From Billgrantia gudaonensis (GTDB lineage: Bacteria; Pseudomonadota; Gammaproteobacteria; Pseudomonadales; Halomonadaceae), in assembly GCF_900100195.1 (NCBI RefSeq), contig NZ_FNES01000003.1, positions 248,001-312,000 on the forward strand: a DNA stretch of 64,000 nt. Reading direction: 5' to 3'. A program made the translations under genes and the position numbers. This document shows positions 12,230 through 21,873 of this stretch, one piece after another. Under the pieces are notes generated by a model. It was not told where the DNA came from and ran no database searches. It saw nothing but the letters and a program-made list of their open reading frames with translations. Within the stretch, counting starts at the first letter, position 1; each line of letters begins with the position of its first letter.

Positions 12230-12322
12230 ATGATATTGCCCCCGAAGGGGCAACGTCGTCGCAATGTCCCGTCAACGCTGGTGACGAGCGGCTCGGCTTC
12301 CTATAATGGCTGGCGCCAGTGA
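12230..12322 (+). CDS. Possible 30-residue peptide upstream of mrcA
   Basis: A perfect AAGGAGG lies 4 bases before the ATG at 12230. The 30-codon frame (MILPPKGQRRRNV..., ending GWRQ) stops at a TGA at 12320-12322, 57 bases before mrcA. A 7-bp hairpin (12236-12242 with 12247-12253) covers its first codons. No family is recognised. The TATAAT box assigned to mrcA lies inside the frame, so translation would need an upstream promoter. It could equally be chance. Confidence 0.3.
   Translation: MILPPKGQRRRNVPSTLVTSGSASYNGWRQ
12302..12307 (+). promoter_or_regulatory. -10 box of a probable mrcA promoter
   Basis: A consensus TATAAT lies 72 bp before the mrcA ATG in the pilM-mrcA divergent region. 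The hexamer 17 bases upstream (TGGTGA) matches the -35 consensus at only three positions, so the -10 is the main evidence. Confidence 0.5.
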
Positions 12323-12379
12323 CGGCACGCCATCGCACCCGCCTTACCCTACGGATTTCACCACGGATATCGCATTTTC

Positions 12380-14905
12380 ATGAAGTGGATCAAAACCCTG
12401 ACCTTTTCCGTCATTTGGCTGCTGGTATCGCTGTTCACCGCCTCTCTGCTGGGCGTGGCCGGCGCGGCCCTCTACTTCTCTCCGGGGCTGCCCGACGTGC
12501 GCCAGTTGCAGGACTTCGAACTGCATACCCCGCTGCGCATCTTCACCCGTGACGGCAAGCTGATCGGCGAATACGGCGACGAACGCCGCATGCCGGTGGA
12601 GTTCGACGGCATCCCGGAGGACTTCATCCAGGCCCTGCTGGCCGCCGAGGACGACGCCTACTTCGATCATCGCGGCGTCGATCCCAAGGGGCTGGCGCGT
12701 GCCGCCCTGGAGTTGGCCGTCAGCGGCGACATCCAGTCGGGCGGCTCCACCATCACCATGCAGGTGGCACGCAACTACCTGCTCAGCCTGGATCGCACCT
12801 TCACCCGCAAGATCCGCGAGATACTGCTGGCTCTGCAGATGGAGCAGATCCTCTCCAAGGAGGAGATCCTCGAGCTCTACGTCAACAAGATATTCCTGGG
12901 CCACCGCGCCTACGGCATCGCCGCCGCCGCCGAGGTCTACTACGACAAGCCGCTGGCCGAGCTGACCCTGGCCCAGAAGGCGATGATCGCCGGCCTGCCC
13001 AAGGCACCCTCGTCGTTCAATCCGCTGGCCAACCCCGAGCGTGCGCTGATCCGCCGCAACTGGATCCTCTACCGCATGCGCGAACTCGGCTACATCGATG
13101 CTCCCACCTACGAGGAGGCCGTCCAGGAACCGATCACCGCACGCCGTCACCGCGTGCGTGCCGAGGTGGACGCCGACTACGTGGCGGAAATGGCCCGCCA
13201 ATATGCCCTGGAGCGTTTCGGCGACACCGCCTACACCGGCGGCTACCGCATCCACACCACGATCGACAGCGAACTGCAGCCCCAGGCGCGCCGGGCCCTG
13301 GCGCGCGGTCTGATCGACTACGATACCCGCCACGGCTGGCGCGGCCCCGAAGAGCGCGACATTCCCTCCGGCCTGGCCGAGGCTCAGGCACGAACCGAAC
13401 GACAGGGCCTGGAGGAAGAGCTCGACGAGTCGCCGGAGATCATGGCCACCGCCCAACAGGCCGCCGAGCGCAGCCAGACCGAGGTCGAAGGGATCGACGG
13501 CGACGTCAGCAACTGGCTCGGCGTACTGGAGCGCACCCCCGGCTACGGCCCGCTCCAGCCGGCCATCGTGGTGGCCAGCGAAGGCCGCGAAATGCGCGTC
13601 ATGACCCGCGGCGGCAAGCTGCGCACCCTCGACTGGGAAGGCCTGAGCTGGGCGCGAGCCTACCGTAGTCCGCGCTCCCGCGGCGCCGAGCCCAGCTCGG
13701 CCGCCGAGATCGCCGAGCGCGGCGACCTGGTGCGCATCCTCGAAGACGAAGAGGGCAACTGGCGCCTCTCGCAGCGCCCTGGTGCCGAAGGCTCCCTGGT
13801 GGTGATGGAACCGGATACCGGTGCCATCCTCGCCCTGCAGGGCGGCTTCAGTTTCTCGGCCAGCAAGTTCAACCGTGCGGTACAGGCCGAGCGGCAGTCC
13901 GGCTCGATCTTCAAGCCCTTCGTCTATCTGGCGGCCCTGGACAGCGGCCTGATGACCGCCTCGAGCGTGGTCAACGACGCTCCGGTGGTGGTCGAAGACG
14001 GCAGCAACGAACTGTGGCGTCCGGTCAATTCCAGCGGCGACTTCCTCGGCCCCACCCGGCTGCGCGAGGCGCTGGCCCGTTCGCGCAACCTGGTCACCAT
14101 CCGCATTCTGCAGACGCTGGGCCTGGACACCACCATCGACTACCTGCAAGGTTTCGGGTTTGCGCCGAGCCGGCTGCCGAACGGCCTGTCACTGGCACTC
14201 GGCAGCGCCAGCCTCACCCCGCTGGAAATGACCAACGCCTACGCAGTGCTGGCCAACGGCGGCTTCCAGGTGTCGCCCTGGTTCATCCAGCGCATCACCC
14301 GTGGCAGCGACGACGAAGTGATCGAGGAAGCGCGGCCCCAGGTCGCCTGCCACGACTGCGAAGAGGGCCAGGAAGAAACCGAGCGAGACGGCAAGCGCTA
14401 CCCGATAGCACCGCGCGTGGCCGATCCGACGGCGGTCTACATCCTGCGCGACATGATGCGTGACGTCATCGAGAACGGCACCGGACGCGCCGCCCTGTCC
14501 CTCGACCGCCAGGACATCGTCGGCAAGACCGGTACCACCAACGACCAGCGCGACGCCTGGTTCGCCGGCTTCAACAGCGACCTGGTGGCCACCGTTTGGG
14601 TGGGCAAGGACGACAACGACAGCATTGCCGAATACGGCGCCAATGCCGCCCTGCCGATATGGATCGATTTCATGGACGATGCCTTGGCGGATCGTCCCGA
14701 GGCCATGCCCGAGCCGCCCGAGGAACTGGTGCGCGCTCGTGTCGACCCCGATACGGGGCGTCTGCTGGCTGACGATCAGCCCGGCGGCATCAGCGAGATA
14801 TTCCACCCCGACCACCTGCCGGATCGGGAACCGCGGCGCATCGAGCAGGAAGTCGAGCAGCGCAGCGGCTCCGAAGGCACCGGCAGTTATGAAGCCATCT
14901 TCTAG
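12380..14905 (+). CDS. mrcA: Penicillin-binding protein 1A (bifunctional transglycosylase/transpeptidase)
   Basis: This class A PBP polymerises and cross-links peptidoglycan at the inner membrane. The 841-residue protein has a cytoplasmic stub and membrane anchor (SVIWLLVSLFTASLLGVAGAA). The GT51 glycosyltransferase domain carries the catalytic-glutamate motif AAEDDAYFDHRGVD, GGSTITMQVARN and KIREILLALQME. An OB-like insertion typical of PBP1A follows. The transpeptidase has SIFK with Ser509 as nucleophile, and KTGT with Lys716. It is divergent from pilM, as in Pseudomonas (ponA). Confidence 0.97.
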   Translation: MKWIKTLTFSVIWLLVSLFTASLLGVAGAALYFSPGLPDVRQLQDFELHTPLRIFTRDGKLIGEYGDERRMPVEFDGIPEDFIQALLAAEDDAYFDHRGVDPKGLARAALELAVSGDIQSGGSTITMQVARNYLLSLDRTFTRKIREILLALQMEQILSKEEILELYVNKIFLGHRAYGIAAAAEVYYDKPLAELTLAQKAMIAGLPKAPSSFNPLANPERALIRRNWILYRMRELGYIDAPTYEEAVQEPITARRHRVRAEVDADYVAEMARQYALERFGDTAYTGGYRIHTTIDSELQPQARRALARGLIDYDTRHGWRGPEERDIPSGLAEAQARTERQGLEEELDESPEIMATAQQAAERSQTEVEGIDGDVSNWLGVLERTPGYGPLQPAIVVASEGREMRVMTRGGKLRTLDWEGLSWARAYRSPRSRGAEPSSAAEIAERGDLVRILEDEEGNWRLSQRPGAEGSLVVMEPDTGAILALQGGFSFSASKFNRAVQAERQSGSIFKPFVYLAALDSGLMTASSVVNDAPVVVEDGSNELWRPVNSSGDFLGPTRLREALARSRNLVTIRILQTLGLDTTIDYLQGFGFAPSRLPNGLSLALGSASLTPLEMTNAYAVLANGGFQVSPWFIQRITRGSDDEVIEEARPQVACHDCEEGQEETERDGKRYPIAPRVADPTAVYILRDMMRDVIENGTGRAALSLDRQDIVGKTGTTNDQRDAWFAGFNSDLVATVWVGKDDNDSIAEYGANAALPIWIDFMDDALADRPEAMPEPPEELVRARVDPDTGRLLADDQPGGISEIFHPDHLPDREPRRIEQEVEQRSGSEGTGSYEAIF

Positions 14906-14915
14906 CCACCAAAAT

Positions 14916-14977
14916 GCCCGGGCGACCGCGATGGCGCCCGGGCCATACCGCCCCATCGCCGCCGTTCGTCGGCGGCG
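14916..14977 (+). terminator. Two GC-rich hairpins after mrcA
   Basis: A 9-bp stem (14916-14924 with 14935-14943) is followed by an 8-bp stem with a TTCGT loop (14957-14964 with 14970-14977). Neither is followed by a T run, so they may attenuate or stabilise rather than terminate between mrcA and the DUF481 gene. Confidence 0.45.
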
Positions 14978-15004
14978 AAGACCACAGCCGACGAAGAGAC
15001 CGAC

Positions 15005-15775
15005 ATGTGCGACTCCACGACGCGCCGCCTACGGCACCAGTGGTTGGCGCTCTCGCTAACGGGCCTGCTGACGATCGCCGGCGGCACGGCCGCCAGCCCC
15101 TTCTATGCGCCGCCAGCCCCCGATGAGGACGCCGACGCCTTCAGCGGCGAGGCCGAGCTCGGCTACACTCATCTCTCCGGCAACACCGACAGCCAGACGC
15201 TGATCGGCAAGGGACGCCTGACCTGGCTGACCGGCAACTGGATGCACACGCTGCGTGGCGAAGTGCGCAACGTCGCGCGCGACGGCGAAACCAGCGCCGA
15301 GCAGTATCTGGTTTCCATGCGCGAACGTTACGACTTCCAGGGCCCCCACTACCTGTTCGGCTTCGGCCGCTGGGAGAAGGATCGCTTCAGCGGCTACGAC
15401 CAACAGTTCACCGCCATCGCCGGCTACGGCCGTCACGTTCTCGACGGCGAACGCCATCGGCTCTCCCTGGAGGCCGGCCCCGGCTTTCGCGACGACCGCA
15501 TCCGCGGTGCGGGAGACGAGACCCTGGCGGTCGCCTACACCGCCCTGGACTATCGCTGGGCGTTCTCCGACACGGCCAGTCTCGACCAGGAACTGTCCGT
15601 CGAGGCGACCGACGACAACACCACGTCGCGCTCGCTCAGTGCCATTACGGCGCGGCTCAACTCGCGGCTGGCACTGAAGCTCTCCCACGAGATCAAGCAC
15701 AACTCGCAGCCACCGGCCAGCGCCGACGCCCGAACCGATCACACCACCAGCGCCTCGTTGCTCTACAGTTGGTGA
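15005..15775 (+). CDS. DUF481 (YdiY-like) outer-membrane beta-barrel protein
   Basis: The 256-residue product has an N-terminal hydrophobic signal segment (WLALSLTGLLTIAGGTAAS) followed by alternating aromatic beta-strands. The family start motif is seen as GEAELGYTHLSGNTDSQTL, and it ends in an aromatic residue (SASLLYSW), as outer-membrane barrels do. These features define the DUF481 group, whose function is not established; E. coli YdiY is induced by acid. The ATG is preceded by GAAGAGACC. A strong hairpin follows the gene. Confidence 0.85.
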   Translation: MCDSTTRRLRHQWLALSLTGLLTIAGGTAASPFYAPPAPDEDADAFSGEAELGYTHLSGNTDSQTLIGKGRLTWLTGNWMHTLRGEVRNVARDGETSAEQYLVSMRERYDFQGPHYLFGFGRWEKDRFSGYDQQFTAIAGYGRHVLDGERHRLSLEAGPGFRDDRIRGAGDETLAVAYTALDYRWAFSDTASLDQELSVEATDDNTTSRSLSAITARLNSRLALKLSHEIKHNSQPPASADARTDHTTSASLLYSW

Positions 15776-15791
15776 AGAGAGACTCATCCAG

Positions 15792-15824
15792 CACGCCGCC
15801 GGCCCTGGTGGGGCCGGCGGCGTG
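15792..15824. terminator. Hairpin between convergent DUF481 gene and maeB
   Basis: A perfect 14-bp stem (15792-15805 with 15811-15824) with a 5-base loop lies between the two convergent genes. There is no long T run on either side. It could serve both transcripts. Confidence 0.65.
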
Positions 15825-15854
15825 TCTCGGGAGGGGGCAATGCGACCGAGGCCG

Positions 15855-17126
15855 TCAGCTGCCGTAGACGTCATCCACCGATGTCAGCGGATAGTGGGCA
15901 GGGTAGGGACGCCGCGCCACGCCGGAATCCACCGCTGCCTGGGCCACCGCCGAGGTAACCCGGTCGAGCAGCCGCACGTCCACCGGGGTGGGGATGATGT
16001 AGTCGCGGCCGAAGGCCATGCTCTCCTTCTCGTAGGCGTCCAGCACCGCCCGAGGCACCGGCTCGCGGGCCAGGTCCTTGAGCGCATGCACGGCAGCCAC
16101 CTTCATCTCCTCGTTGATGCGCGTGGCGCGCACGTCGAGCGCCCCGCGGAAGATGAACGGAAAGCCCAGCACGTTATTGACCTGATTGGGGTAATCGGAA
16201 CGGCCGGTCGCCATGATCACGTCCGGACGCGCATCGCGGGCAACCTCGGGGTCGATCTCGGGATCGGGGTTGGTGCAGGCGAAGACCACCGGGTCATCGG
16301 CCATCTTGCGCAGGTGCTCGGCGCTCATCAGATTGGGCCCGGAAAGTCCGATGAAGACGTCGGCTCCCTCGATGGCGTCGTCCAGCGTACGCTTGTCGGT
16401 ATCGATGGCGAACATCGCCTTGTAGGGATTGAGCCCCTCGCGCCCGGCGTGGATCACCCCGCGCCGATCGAGCATCACCAGATTCTCTGCCCGCGCCCCG
16501 CAGGAAACCAGCAGCTTCATGCAGGCGATGGCCGCGGCCCCGGCGCCGAGGCACACGATCTTCGCTTCTTCCAGGCGCTTTCCGGCAATCGCCAGAGCGT
16601 TGAGCATGCCCGCCGCGGTGACGATGGCAGTACCGTGCTGGTCGTCATGGAAGACCGGGATGCTGCACTGCTCGATGAGCGTCTGCTCGATCTCGAAGCA
16701 CTCCGGGGCCTTGATGTCCTCGAGATTGATGCCGCCCCAGCTGTCGGCGATGCGCGCTACGGTATCGATGAATGCCTGGGGGCTCTCGGCATTGACCTCC
16801 ACGTCCACCGAATTGATGCCGGCGAAGCGCTTGAACAGCACGCCCTTGCCCTCCATGACCGGCTTGCTGGCCAGCGGCCCCAAGTTACCCAGTCCCAGGA
16901 TGGCGCTGCCATCGGAGATCACCGCCACCAGATTGCCCTTGCCGGTATACCGATAGGCATTCTCCGGATCGCGGGCGATCTCGCGCACCGGTTCCGCCAC
17001 GCCCGGGCTGTAGGCCAGGGAAAGGTCGCGCGCAGTGGCCGTGGGCTTGGTCAGCTCCACCGAGAGCTTTCCGGGAATGGGCTTGGCGTGATAGTCCAGC
17101 GCAGCCTGCTTCTTGGCGTCTGTCAT
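15855..17126 (-). CDS. maeB: Malic enzyme, short form without phosphotransacetylase domain
   Basis: The enzyme oxidatively decarboxylates malate to pyruvate, probably with NADP. The start at 17124-17126 (MTDAKKQAALDYHAKPIPGK) gives 423 residues; the open frame continues 25 codons upstream without family similarity. It shows the malic motif (SPGVAEPVREIA), the catalytic block GKGNLVAVISDGSAILGLGN, and a Rossmann loop (VCLGAGAAAIACMKLL). E. coli MaeB is about 759 residues with an added PTA-like domain, which is absent here; the short form occurs in Pseudomonas in the same position next to rpmE. Confidence 0.93.
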   Translation of the reverse strand: MTDAKKQAALDYHAKPIPGKLSVELTKPTATARDLSLAYSPGVAEPVREIARDPENAYRYTGKGNLVAVISDGSAILGLGNLGPLASKPVMEGKGVLFKRFAGINSVDVEVNAESPQAFIDTVARIADSWGGINLEDIKAPECFEIEQTLIEQCSIPVFHDDQHGTAIVTAAGMLNALAIAGKRLEEAKIVCLGAGAAAIACMKLLVSCGARAENLVMLDRRGVIHAGREGLNPYKAMFAIDTDKRTLDDAIEGADVFIGLSGPNLMSAEHLRKMADDPVVFACTNPDPEIDPEVARDARPDVIMATGRSDYPNQVNNVLGFPFIFRGALDVRATRINEEMKVAAVHALKDLAREPVPRAVLDAYEKESMAFGRDYIIPTPVDVRLLDRVTSAVAQAAVDSGVARRPYPAHYPLTSVDDVYGS

Positions 17127-17174
17127 GCTGTGGTCCGGTATCCATGTAAAGCGTGGAACGAGGGGGAAAACTAG

Positions 17175-17201
17175 AGTATAGAAAAACTTTCCACTCCTCA
17201 A
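17175..17201 (-). promoter_or_regulatory. Candidate maeB promoter
   Basis: On the minus strand TTGAGG (17196-17201) and TATACT (17175-17180) are separated by 15 bases. The -10 is good (5 of 6) but the spacer is short, so confidence is limited. It lies about 50 bp upstream of the maeB start. Confidence 0.4.
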
Positions 17202-17278
17202 CGCGTGCCGCTCGAGCGCCGTTTCGGCGCCGTTGCGAACCGATCAGCGCCGTTTTGCGATTGCCTCTCCCGATACGC

Positions 17279-17302
17279 AAAAACCCGCCAGGCGGCGGGT
17301 TT
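17279..17302 (-). terminator. Intrinsic terminator of rpmE
   Basis: On the minus strand a 9-bp stem (17294-17302 with 17281-17289, 4-base loop) runs directly into five T residues (17283-17279). It lies about 40 bp after the rpmE stop and separates rpmE from maeB. Confidence 0.88.
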
Positions 17303-17340
17303 CTGCGATGCGCACCGGATCTCCCGGCCGAGACGTCGGA

Positions 17341-17556
17341 TCAGCCGCGCTTGAGGGCGGCACCGAAGCGCTTGTTGAAGCGCTCGACACGACCGCCGGT
17401 GGTCGCCTGCTTCTGCTTGCCGGTGTAGAAGGGGTGACACTGGGAGCAGACGTCCAGCGCCAGGTCGTGGCCGGCCGTGGAGCCGACCTCGAAGGTCGCA
17501 CCGCACGAACAGGTTGCGGTGACCGTCTTGTAATCCGGGTGGATACCTTGTTTCAT
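17341..17556 (-). CDS. rpmE: Ribosomal protein bL31 (zinc-binding form)
   Basis: The 71-residue protein has the L31 signature ([19 protein letters not shown], then [15 protein letters not shown]). The cysteines CSC and CSQC form the zinc site of the C+ type, so it is the zinc-dependent version rather than the zinc-free paralogue RpmE2. It has its own promoter and terminator and stands alone between maeB and the divergent priA. Confidence 0.97.
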   Translation of the reverse strand: MKQGIHPDYKTVTATCSCGATFEVGSTAGHDLALDVCSQCHPFYTGKQKQATTGGRVERFNKRFGAALKRG

Positions 17557-17685
17557 CTTGAGCCTCTTGAGCGGTATGCCGCCACCTGATCGTTGCCAGG
17601 CACCGCATACGGGTTAATCAGTCGTGGTAACCGTCACTAGCTAACCGATAGCCGCCGCAACGCCCCAGCGCCACGGCGGCGGAGC

Positions 17686-17714
17686 ATTCTAGCAGACCCC
17701 GGGCCGGAGGCCAA
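17686..17714 (-). promoter_or_regulatory. rpmE promoter overlapping the priA ribosome-binding site
   Basis: On the minus strand TTGGCC (17709-17714) is separated by 17 bases from TAGAAT (17686-17691), with an extended TGC just before the -10. The -35 covers the bases directly before the TTG start of priA. It would give rpmE a leader of about 125 nt. Confidence 0.6.
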
Positions 17715-19955
17715 TTGCACGACTCCCCTACCCCAGGCGCCATCCGCGTGCTGCGCGTGGCCGTTCCCACGCCACTGCGCCGGCTGTTCGACTACCGCGC
17801 CACCGCGCCCCCGGCGGCAGGCTGGCAGCCGGGCCTGCGCGTGCGCGTGCCCTTCGGCCGCCGCCAGGTCGTCGGCGTGGTGGTGGCGTGCCGCGAGCAG
17901 GGAGAGCGCCCCTTCGGCGAGCTGAAGCCGGTGGCGGAATGCCTCGACGAAACGCCACTCCCGGCGGACTGGCTGTGGCTGTGCCACTTCACCGCTCGCT
18001 ACTACCAGCATCCGCTCGGCGACACCCTGCACCAGGCATTGCCGGTGCTGCTGCGCCAGGGGCGGCCGCTGGCCGGTCGCGTGCGCGAACAATGGCTGCT
18101 CACCGACAGCGGCCGTGCCGCCGACACCCAGCGGCTCAAGCGCGCCCCCCGTCAGGCCGAACTGCTGGCGATGCTCGCCCAGCACCCCCACGGACTCGCC
18201 ACCCAGGCGGTGCTGGCCCAGGGGTTCACCCGAGAACAGCTCAAGGCACTCGACGCCAAGGGGCTGGTGACGCGGCGCGAAACCCCGCGCACGGCGGCCG
18301 CCGACCCTGCCGCCGCTCACCTGCTGGGCGAGCCGGCCCTGCCGCTCAACGGCGAGCAGGCCGCAGCGCTATCGACACTCCACGCCGGTCTGGAGACCTT
18401 CCATCCCTGCCTGTTGCACGGCGTCACCGGCAGCGGCAAGACCGAGGTGTACCTGCAGCTGATCGAAGCGGTGGTGGCACGCGGCAGGCAGGCACTGGTG
18501 CTGGTACCGGAGATCGGCCTCACTCCACAGACCCTGGCGCGCTTCCGACATCGGTTCCAGGTACCCATCGTCGCCCTGCACTCCGGGCTCACCGACCATG
18601 AGCGGCTCGACGCCTGGGAGGCCGCCGCCAGCGGCCGCGCCCCCATCGTCATCGGCACCCGCTCGGCGATCTTCACGCCCCTGGCCCGCCCTGGAGCGAT
18701 CATCGTCGACGAGGAGCACGACGGCTCCTTCAAGCAGCAGGAAGGGCTGCGCTACCACGCCCGCGACCTGGCCGTGGCACGTGCCCAGCGGCATGCCGTT
18801 CCGTTGCTGCTGGGCAGTGCCACTCCTTCGCTGGAGAGTCTCCATCACGCCAGCCGCGGCGACTACCGGCACCTGCGCCTGACGCGCCGCGCCACCCGCC
18901 ACGCCCCGGCACGCCTGGAGCTCGTCGACATGCGCGGCCGCCCACGCCAGGGCGGGCTCGTCCCCCCCGTACTCACGGCGATTGGCGAGACGCTGGCCGC
19001 CGGTCATCAGGTGCTGGTGTTCATCAACCGCCGCGGCTTCGCTCCGACGCTGGCCTGCCACGCCTGCGGCTGGCTCGCCGAATGCGACCATTGCGATGCA
19101 CGACTGACGCTGCACCGCCAGCCGCCCCTGCTGGCCTGCCACCACTGCGACAGCCGCCGAGCGCTGCCCGACGCCTGCCCCGCCTGCGGCAGCGCCGATC
19201 TGCGCCCGCTGGGCAGCGGCACCGAGCGTACCGAGGAAACCCTCGCCGCTCACTTTCCGGAGGTGCCGGTGCACCGTATCGATCGCGACAGCACGCGGCG
19301 CCGCGATGCCCTGGAGCGGATGCTGGCCGAAGTGCGCCGCGGCGAACCCTGCCTGCTGGTGGGCACCCAGATGCTCGCCAAGGGCCATCACCTGCCCCAT
19401 GTGGCGCTGGTGGTGGTGGTCAACGCCGACGCCGGCCTCTACGCCAGCGACTTTCGCGCCCTGGAGCACAGCACTCAGTTGCTCGAGCAGGTGGCCGGCC
19501 GCGCCGGTCGCGCCAGCCACCCGGGCCGGGTGCTGGTACAGACCCTCCACGGCGACGACCCCCACCTGCGCATGCTGGCCGAATACGGCTACGACGCCCT
19601 GGCCGATCAGCTGCTCGAAGAGCGCCGCGCCGCCCGGCTGCCACCGTTTCGCTTCCTCGCTCTGCTGCGCCTGGAGAGCCCACAGGAGGCGGCCGTCACC
19701 GACCTCGGCCGGCACGCCGGAGAGGCGCTGCGCGCCTGGCTCACCGACCGCGAGCTGAACGTCGATTGTCTGGGGCCGGTGCCTGCCCCCATGGAATGGC
19801 GCCAGGGACGCTATCACCTTCAACTGATGCTCGGCGCCGACAAGCGCAGCCGGCTCCACGAGGCAGGCGCCTGGCTCGTTGGCTGGCTCGAGTCCAACCC
19901 CGCGGCTCGCCGGGTGCGCTGGTCGCTGGATATCGACCCGCAGACGCTTGCCTAG
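17715..19955 (+). CDS. priA: Primosomal helicase PriA
   Basis: PriA restarts collapsed replication forks by binding branched DNA and loading DnaB. The start is a TTG with a CGGAGG ribosome site 4-5 bases upstream. The 746-residue protein has the N-terminal 3'-DNA-binding domain (RVAVPTPLRRLFDY), Walker A GVTGSGKTE near residue 235, the DEEH box (IIVDEEHDGSFKQQ), and eight zinc-binding cysteines in CHACGWLAECDHC through CPACGSADL (about residues 448-493). A heptanucleotide array begins immediately after the stop. Confidence 0.97.
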   Translation: MHDSPTPGAIRVLRVAVPTPLRRLFDYRATAPPAAGWQPGLRVRVPFGRRQVVGVVVACREQGERPFGELKPVAECLDETPLPADWLWLCHFTARYYQHPLGDTLHQALPVLLRQGRPLAGRVREQWLLTDSGRAADTQRLKRAPRQAELLAMLAQHPHGLATQAVLAQGFTREQLKALDAKGLVTRRETPRTAAADPAAAHLLGEPALPLNGEQAAALSTLHAGLETFHPCLLHGVTGSGKTEVYLQLIEAVVARGRQALVLVPEIGLTPQTLARFRHRFQVPIVALHSGLTDHERLDAWEAAASGRAPIVIGTRSAIFTPLARPGAIIVDEEHDGSFKQQEGLRYHARDLAVARAQRHAVPLLLGSATPSLESLHHASRGDYRHLRLTRRATRHAPARLELVDMRGRPRQGGLVPPVLTAIGETLAAGHQVLVFINRRGFAPTLACHACGWLAECDHCDARLTLHRQPPLLACHHCDSRRALPDACPACGSADLRPLGSGTERTEETLAAHFPEVPVHRIDRDSTRRRDALERMLAEVRRGEPCLLVGTQMLAKGHHLPHVALVVVVNADAGLYASDFRALEHSTQLLEQVAGRAGRASHPGRVLVQTLHGDDPHLRMLAEYGYDALADQLLEERRAARLPPFRFLALLRLESPQEAAVTDLGRHAGEALRAWLTDRELNVDCLGPVPAPMEWRQGRYHLQLMLGADKRSRLHEAGAWLVGWLESNPAARRVRWSLDIDPQTLA

Positions 19956-20022
19956 CCACGAGCCACGAGCCACGAGCCACGAGCTAGGCTGCTGCCCGAA
20001 GCCCGAAGCCCGAAGCCCGAAG
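19956..20022. repeat. Two heptanucleotide tandem arrays after priA
   Basis: CCACGAG is repeated four times (19956-19983), starting the base after the priA stop. CCCGAAG is repeated four times (19995-20022). Each array ends in CTAGGCTG. Both units fit the pattern CNNNNAG shared with arrays after hslU, tatC and dnaE. Confidence 0.95.
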
Positions 20023-20036
20023 CTAGGCTGGCAGGG

Positions 20037-20065
20037 TTTAAAGCCGCACCACAATTGCCGATAAT
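20037..20065 (+). promoter_or_regulatory. Candidate argS promoter
   Basis: TTTAAA (20037-20042) and GATAAT (20060-20065) are separated by 17 bases, matching the sigma-70 consensus at 4 and 5 positions. The pair lies just downstream of the heptad arrays and about 120 bp before argS. Confidence 0.5.
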
Positions 20066-20184
20066 GGGCGGCCGTGCCCGCTCAAGGCTCCGTTTCCATC
20101 ATGCCCGCGCCCCGCCGCGAGTGCCTCGTCACCGCCGGTTCATCGGCCATTCGCAGGCCGGCGCCACAGGACAACCGACGCTTC

Positions 20185-21870
20185 ATGAAAGAGACCATCG
20201 TCGCACTGCTCGAGGAGGCCCTCGAGACGCTCAAGCAGCAAGACACGCTGCCCGTCGACATCGACCCGACGATCAAGGTCGATCCGACCAAGGACAAGTC
20301 CCACGGCGACTATGCCACCAACCTGGCACTGATGCTGGCCAAACCCGCCGGCCGGAAGCCCCGCGAACTGGCCGAGGCGCTGGTTGCCGCGGTTCCCGCC
20401 AGCGATGCCGTGGCCAAGATCGAGATCGCCGGGCCCGGCTTCGTCAACTTCTTCGCCGCCACCGATGCCGCCGCCCAGGTAGTGCGCCAAGTGCTCGACG
20501 CCGGCGATGCCTTCGGTCGCAGCCTCGTCGGCCAGGGCCAGAAGGTCCAGGTGGAGTTCGTCTCCGCCAACCCCACCGGCCCGCTGCACGTGGGCCACGG
20601 TCGCGGCGCCGCCATCGGCGACTGCCTCGCCCGCCTGCTCGAGGCGACCGGCTTCGAGGTCACGCGCGAGTTCTACTACAACGACGCAGGCGCCCAGATC
20701 GCCAACCTGGCACTCTCGGTGCAGGCGCGTGCCAAGGACGTCCAACCCGATAGTCCCGCCTGGCCCGCCGACGGCTACCGTGGCGACTACATCGTCGAGG
20801 TGGCCAAGGACTACCTGGCCGGCCAGACCGTGCACGCCGACGACCGTCACGTGACCGCCAAGGGCGACCCGGACGACCTCGATGCCATCCGAGAGTTCGC
20901 CGTGGCCTGGCTGCGCCGCGAGCAGGATCTCGACCTCAAGGCCTTCGGCGTCGAATTCGACGTCTACTTCCTGGAATCCTCGCTCTACGAAGAAGGCAAG
21001 GTCGAGGCTGCGGTGGAGCGCCTGATCGCGGGGGGGCACACCTACGAGCAGGACGGCGCACTGTGGCTGCGCACCACCGACTTCGGTGACGACAAGGATC
21101 GCGTCATGCGCAAGTCCGATGGCAGCTACACCTACTTCCTTCCCGACGTGGCCTACCACCTGGACAAGTGGCAGCGCGGTTTCACCACCGTGATCAACGA
21201 GCAGGGCGCCGATCACCACTCCACCGTGACCCGGGTACGCGCCGGTCTGCAAGCGCTCGAAGTCGGCATCCCGCAGGGCTGGCCCGACTACGTGCTGCAC
21301 CAGATGGTGATGGTCACCCGCTCCGGTGTGGAGGTGAAGCTCTCCAAGCGTGCCGGTAGCTACGTCACGCTGCGCGACCTGATCGACGAGGTGGGCCGCG
21401 ACGCCACGCGCTTCTTCCTGGCCGCCCGCCGGGCCGACTCGCAGCTCACCTTCGACATCGACCTGGCGCGCTCGCAGTCCAACGACAATCCCGTCTACTA
21501 CGTGCAGTACGCCCATGCGCGGGTGTGCAGCATGCTGCGCAAGGCCGAGAGCGATGGCACACCCTTCGACCATGACCTGGCGATGGTCAGCCTGGCCCGT
21601 CTCGACGCCGATCAGGAGAAGGCGCTGATGAATCGCCTGGCACGTTTCCCCGAGGTGGTGACCCATGCCGCCACCGCACGGGAACCGCAGCAGGTCGCCC
21701 AGTACCTGCTGGACCTGGCCGCCGATTTCCACACCTGCTACAACGCGGTCAAGGTGATGGTCGAGGATGACGAACTGCGCAACGCCCGTCTGGCCCTGGG
21801 GCTCGCGACCCGACAGGTGCTGCGCAACGGCCTCGACCTGATGGGCGTCAGCGCACCCGAGGAGATGTAA
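20185..21870 (+). CDS. argS: Arginyl-tRNA synthetase
   Basis: ArgS charges tRNA-Arg. The ATG at 20185 gives 561 residues beginning [18 protein letters not shown]; the open frame extends upstream, but that part does not resemble the family. The class I signatures are present: HVGH in [14 protein letters not shown] near residue 134 and a KMSK-like KLSKRAGSY near residue 384. The C-terminal anticodon-binding DALR domain ends the protein. The SPOR-domain gene follows after 3 bp. Confidence 0.97.
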   Translation: MKETIVALLEEALETLKQQDTLPVDIDPTIKVDPTKDKSHGDYATNLALMLAKPAGRKPRELAEALVAAVPASDAVAKIEIAGPGFVNFFAATDAAAQVVRQVLDAGDAFGRSLVGQGQKVQVEFVSANPTGPLHVGHGRGAAIGDCLARLLEATGFEVTREFYYNDAGAQIANLALSVQARAKDVQPDSPAWPADGYRGDYIVEVAKDYLAGQTVHADDRHVTAKGDPDDLDAIREFAVAWLRREQDLDLKAFGVEFDVYFLESSLYEEGKVEAAVERLIAGGHTYEQDGALWLRTTDFGDDKDRVMRKSDGSYTYFLPDVAYHLDKWQRGFTTVINEQGADHHSTVTRVRAGLQALEVGIPQGWPDYVLHQMVMVTRSGVEVKLSKRAGSYVTLRDLIDEVGRDATRFFLAARRADSQLTFDIDLARSQSNDNPVYYVQYAHARVCSMLRKAESDGTPFDHDLAMVSLARLDADQEKALMNRLARFPEVVTHAATAREPQQVAQYLLDLAADFHTCYNAVKVMVEDDELRNARLALGLATRQVLRNGLDLMGVSAPEEM

Positions 21871-21873
21871 CCC

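Noticed and set aside
20140-21732. 530-codon frame opposite argS
   Set aside because: Antisense shadow of argS, with no domains or ribosome site.
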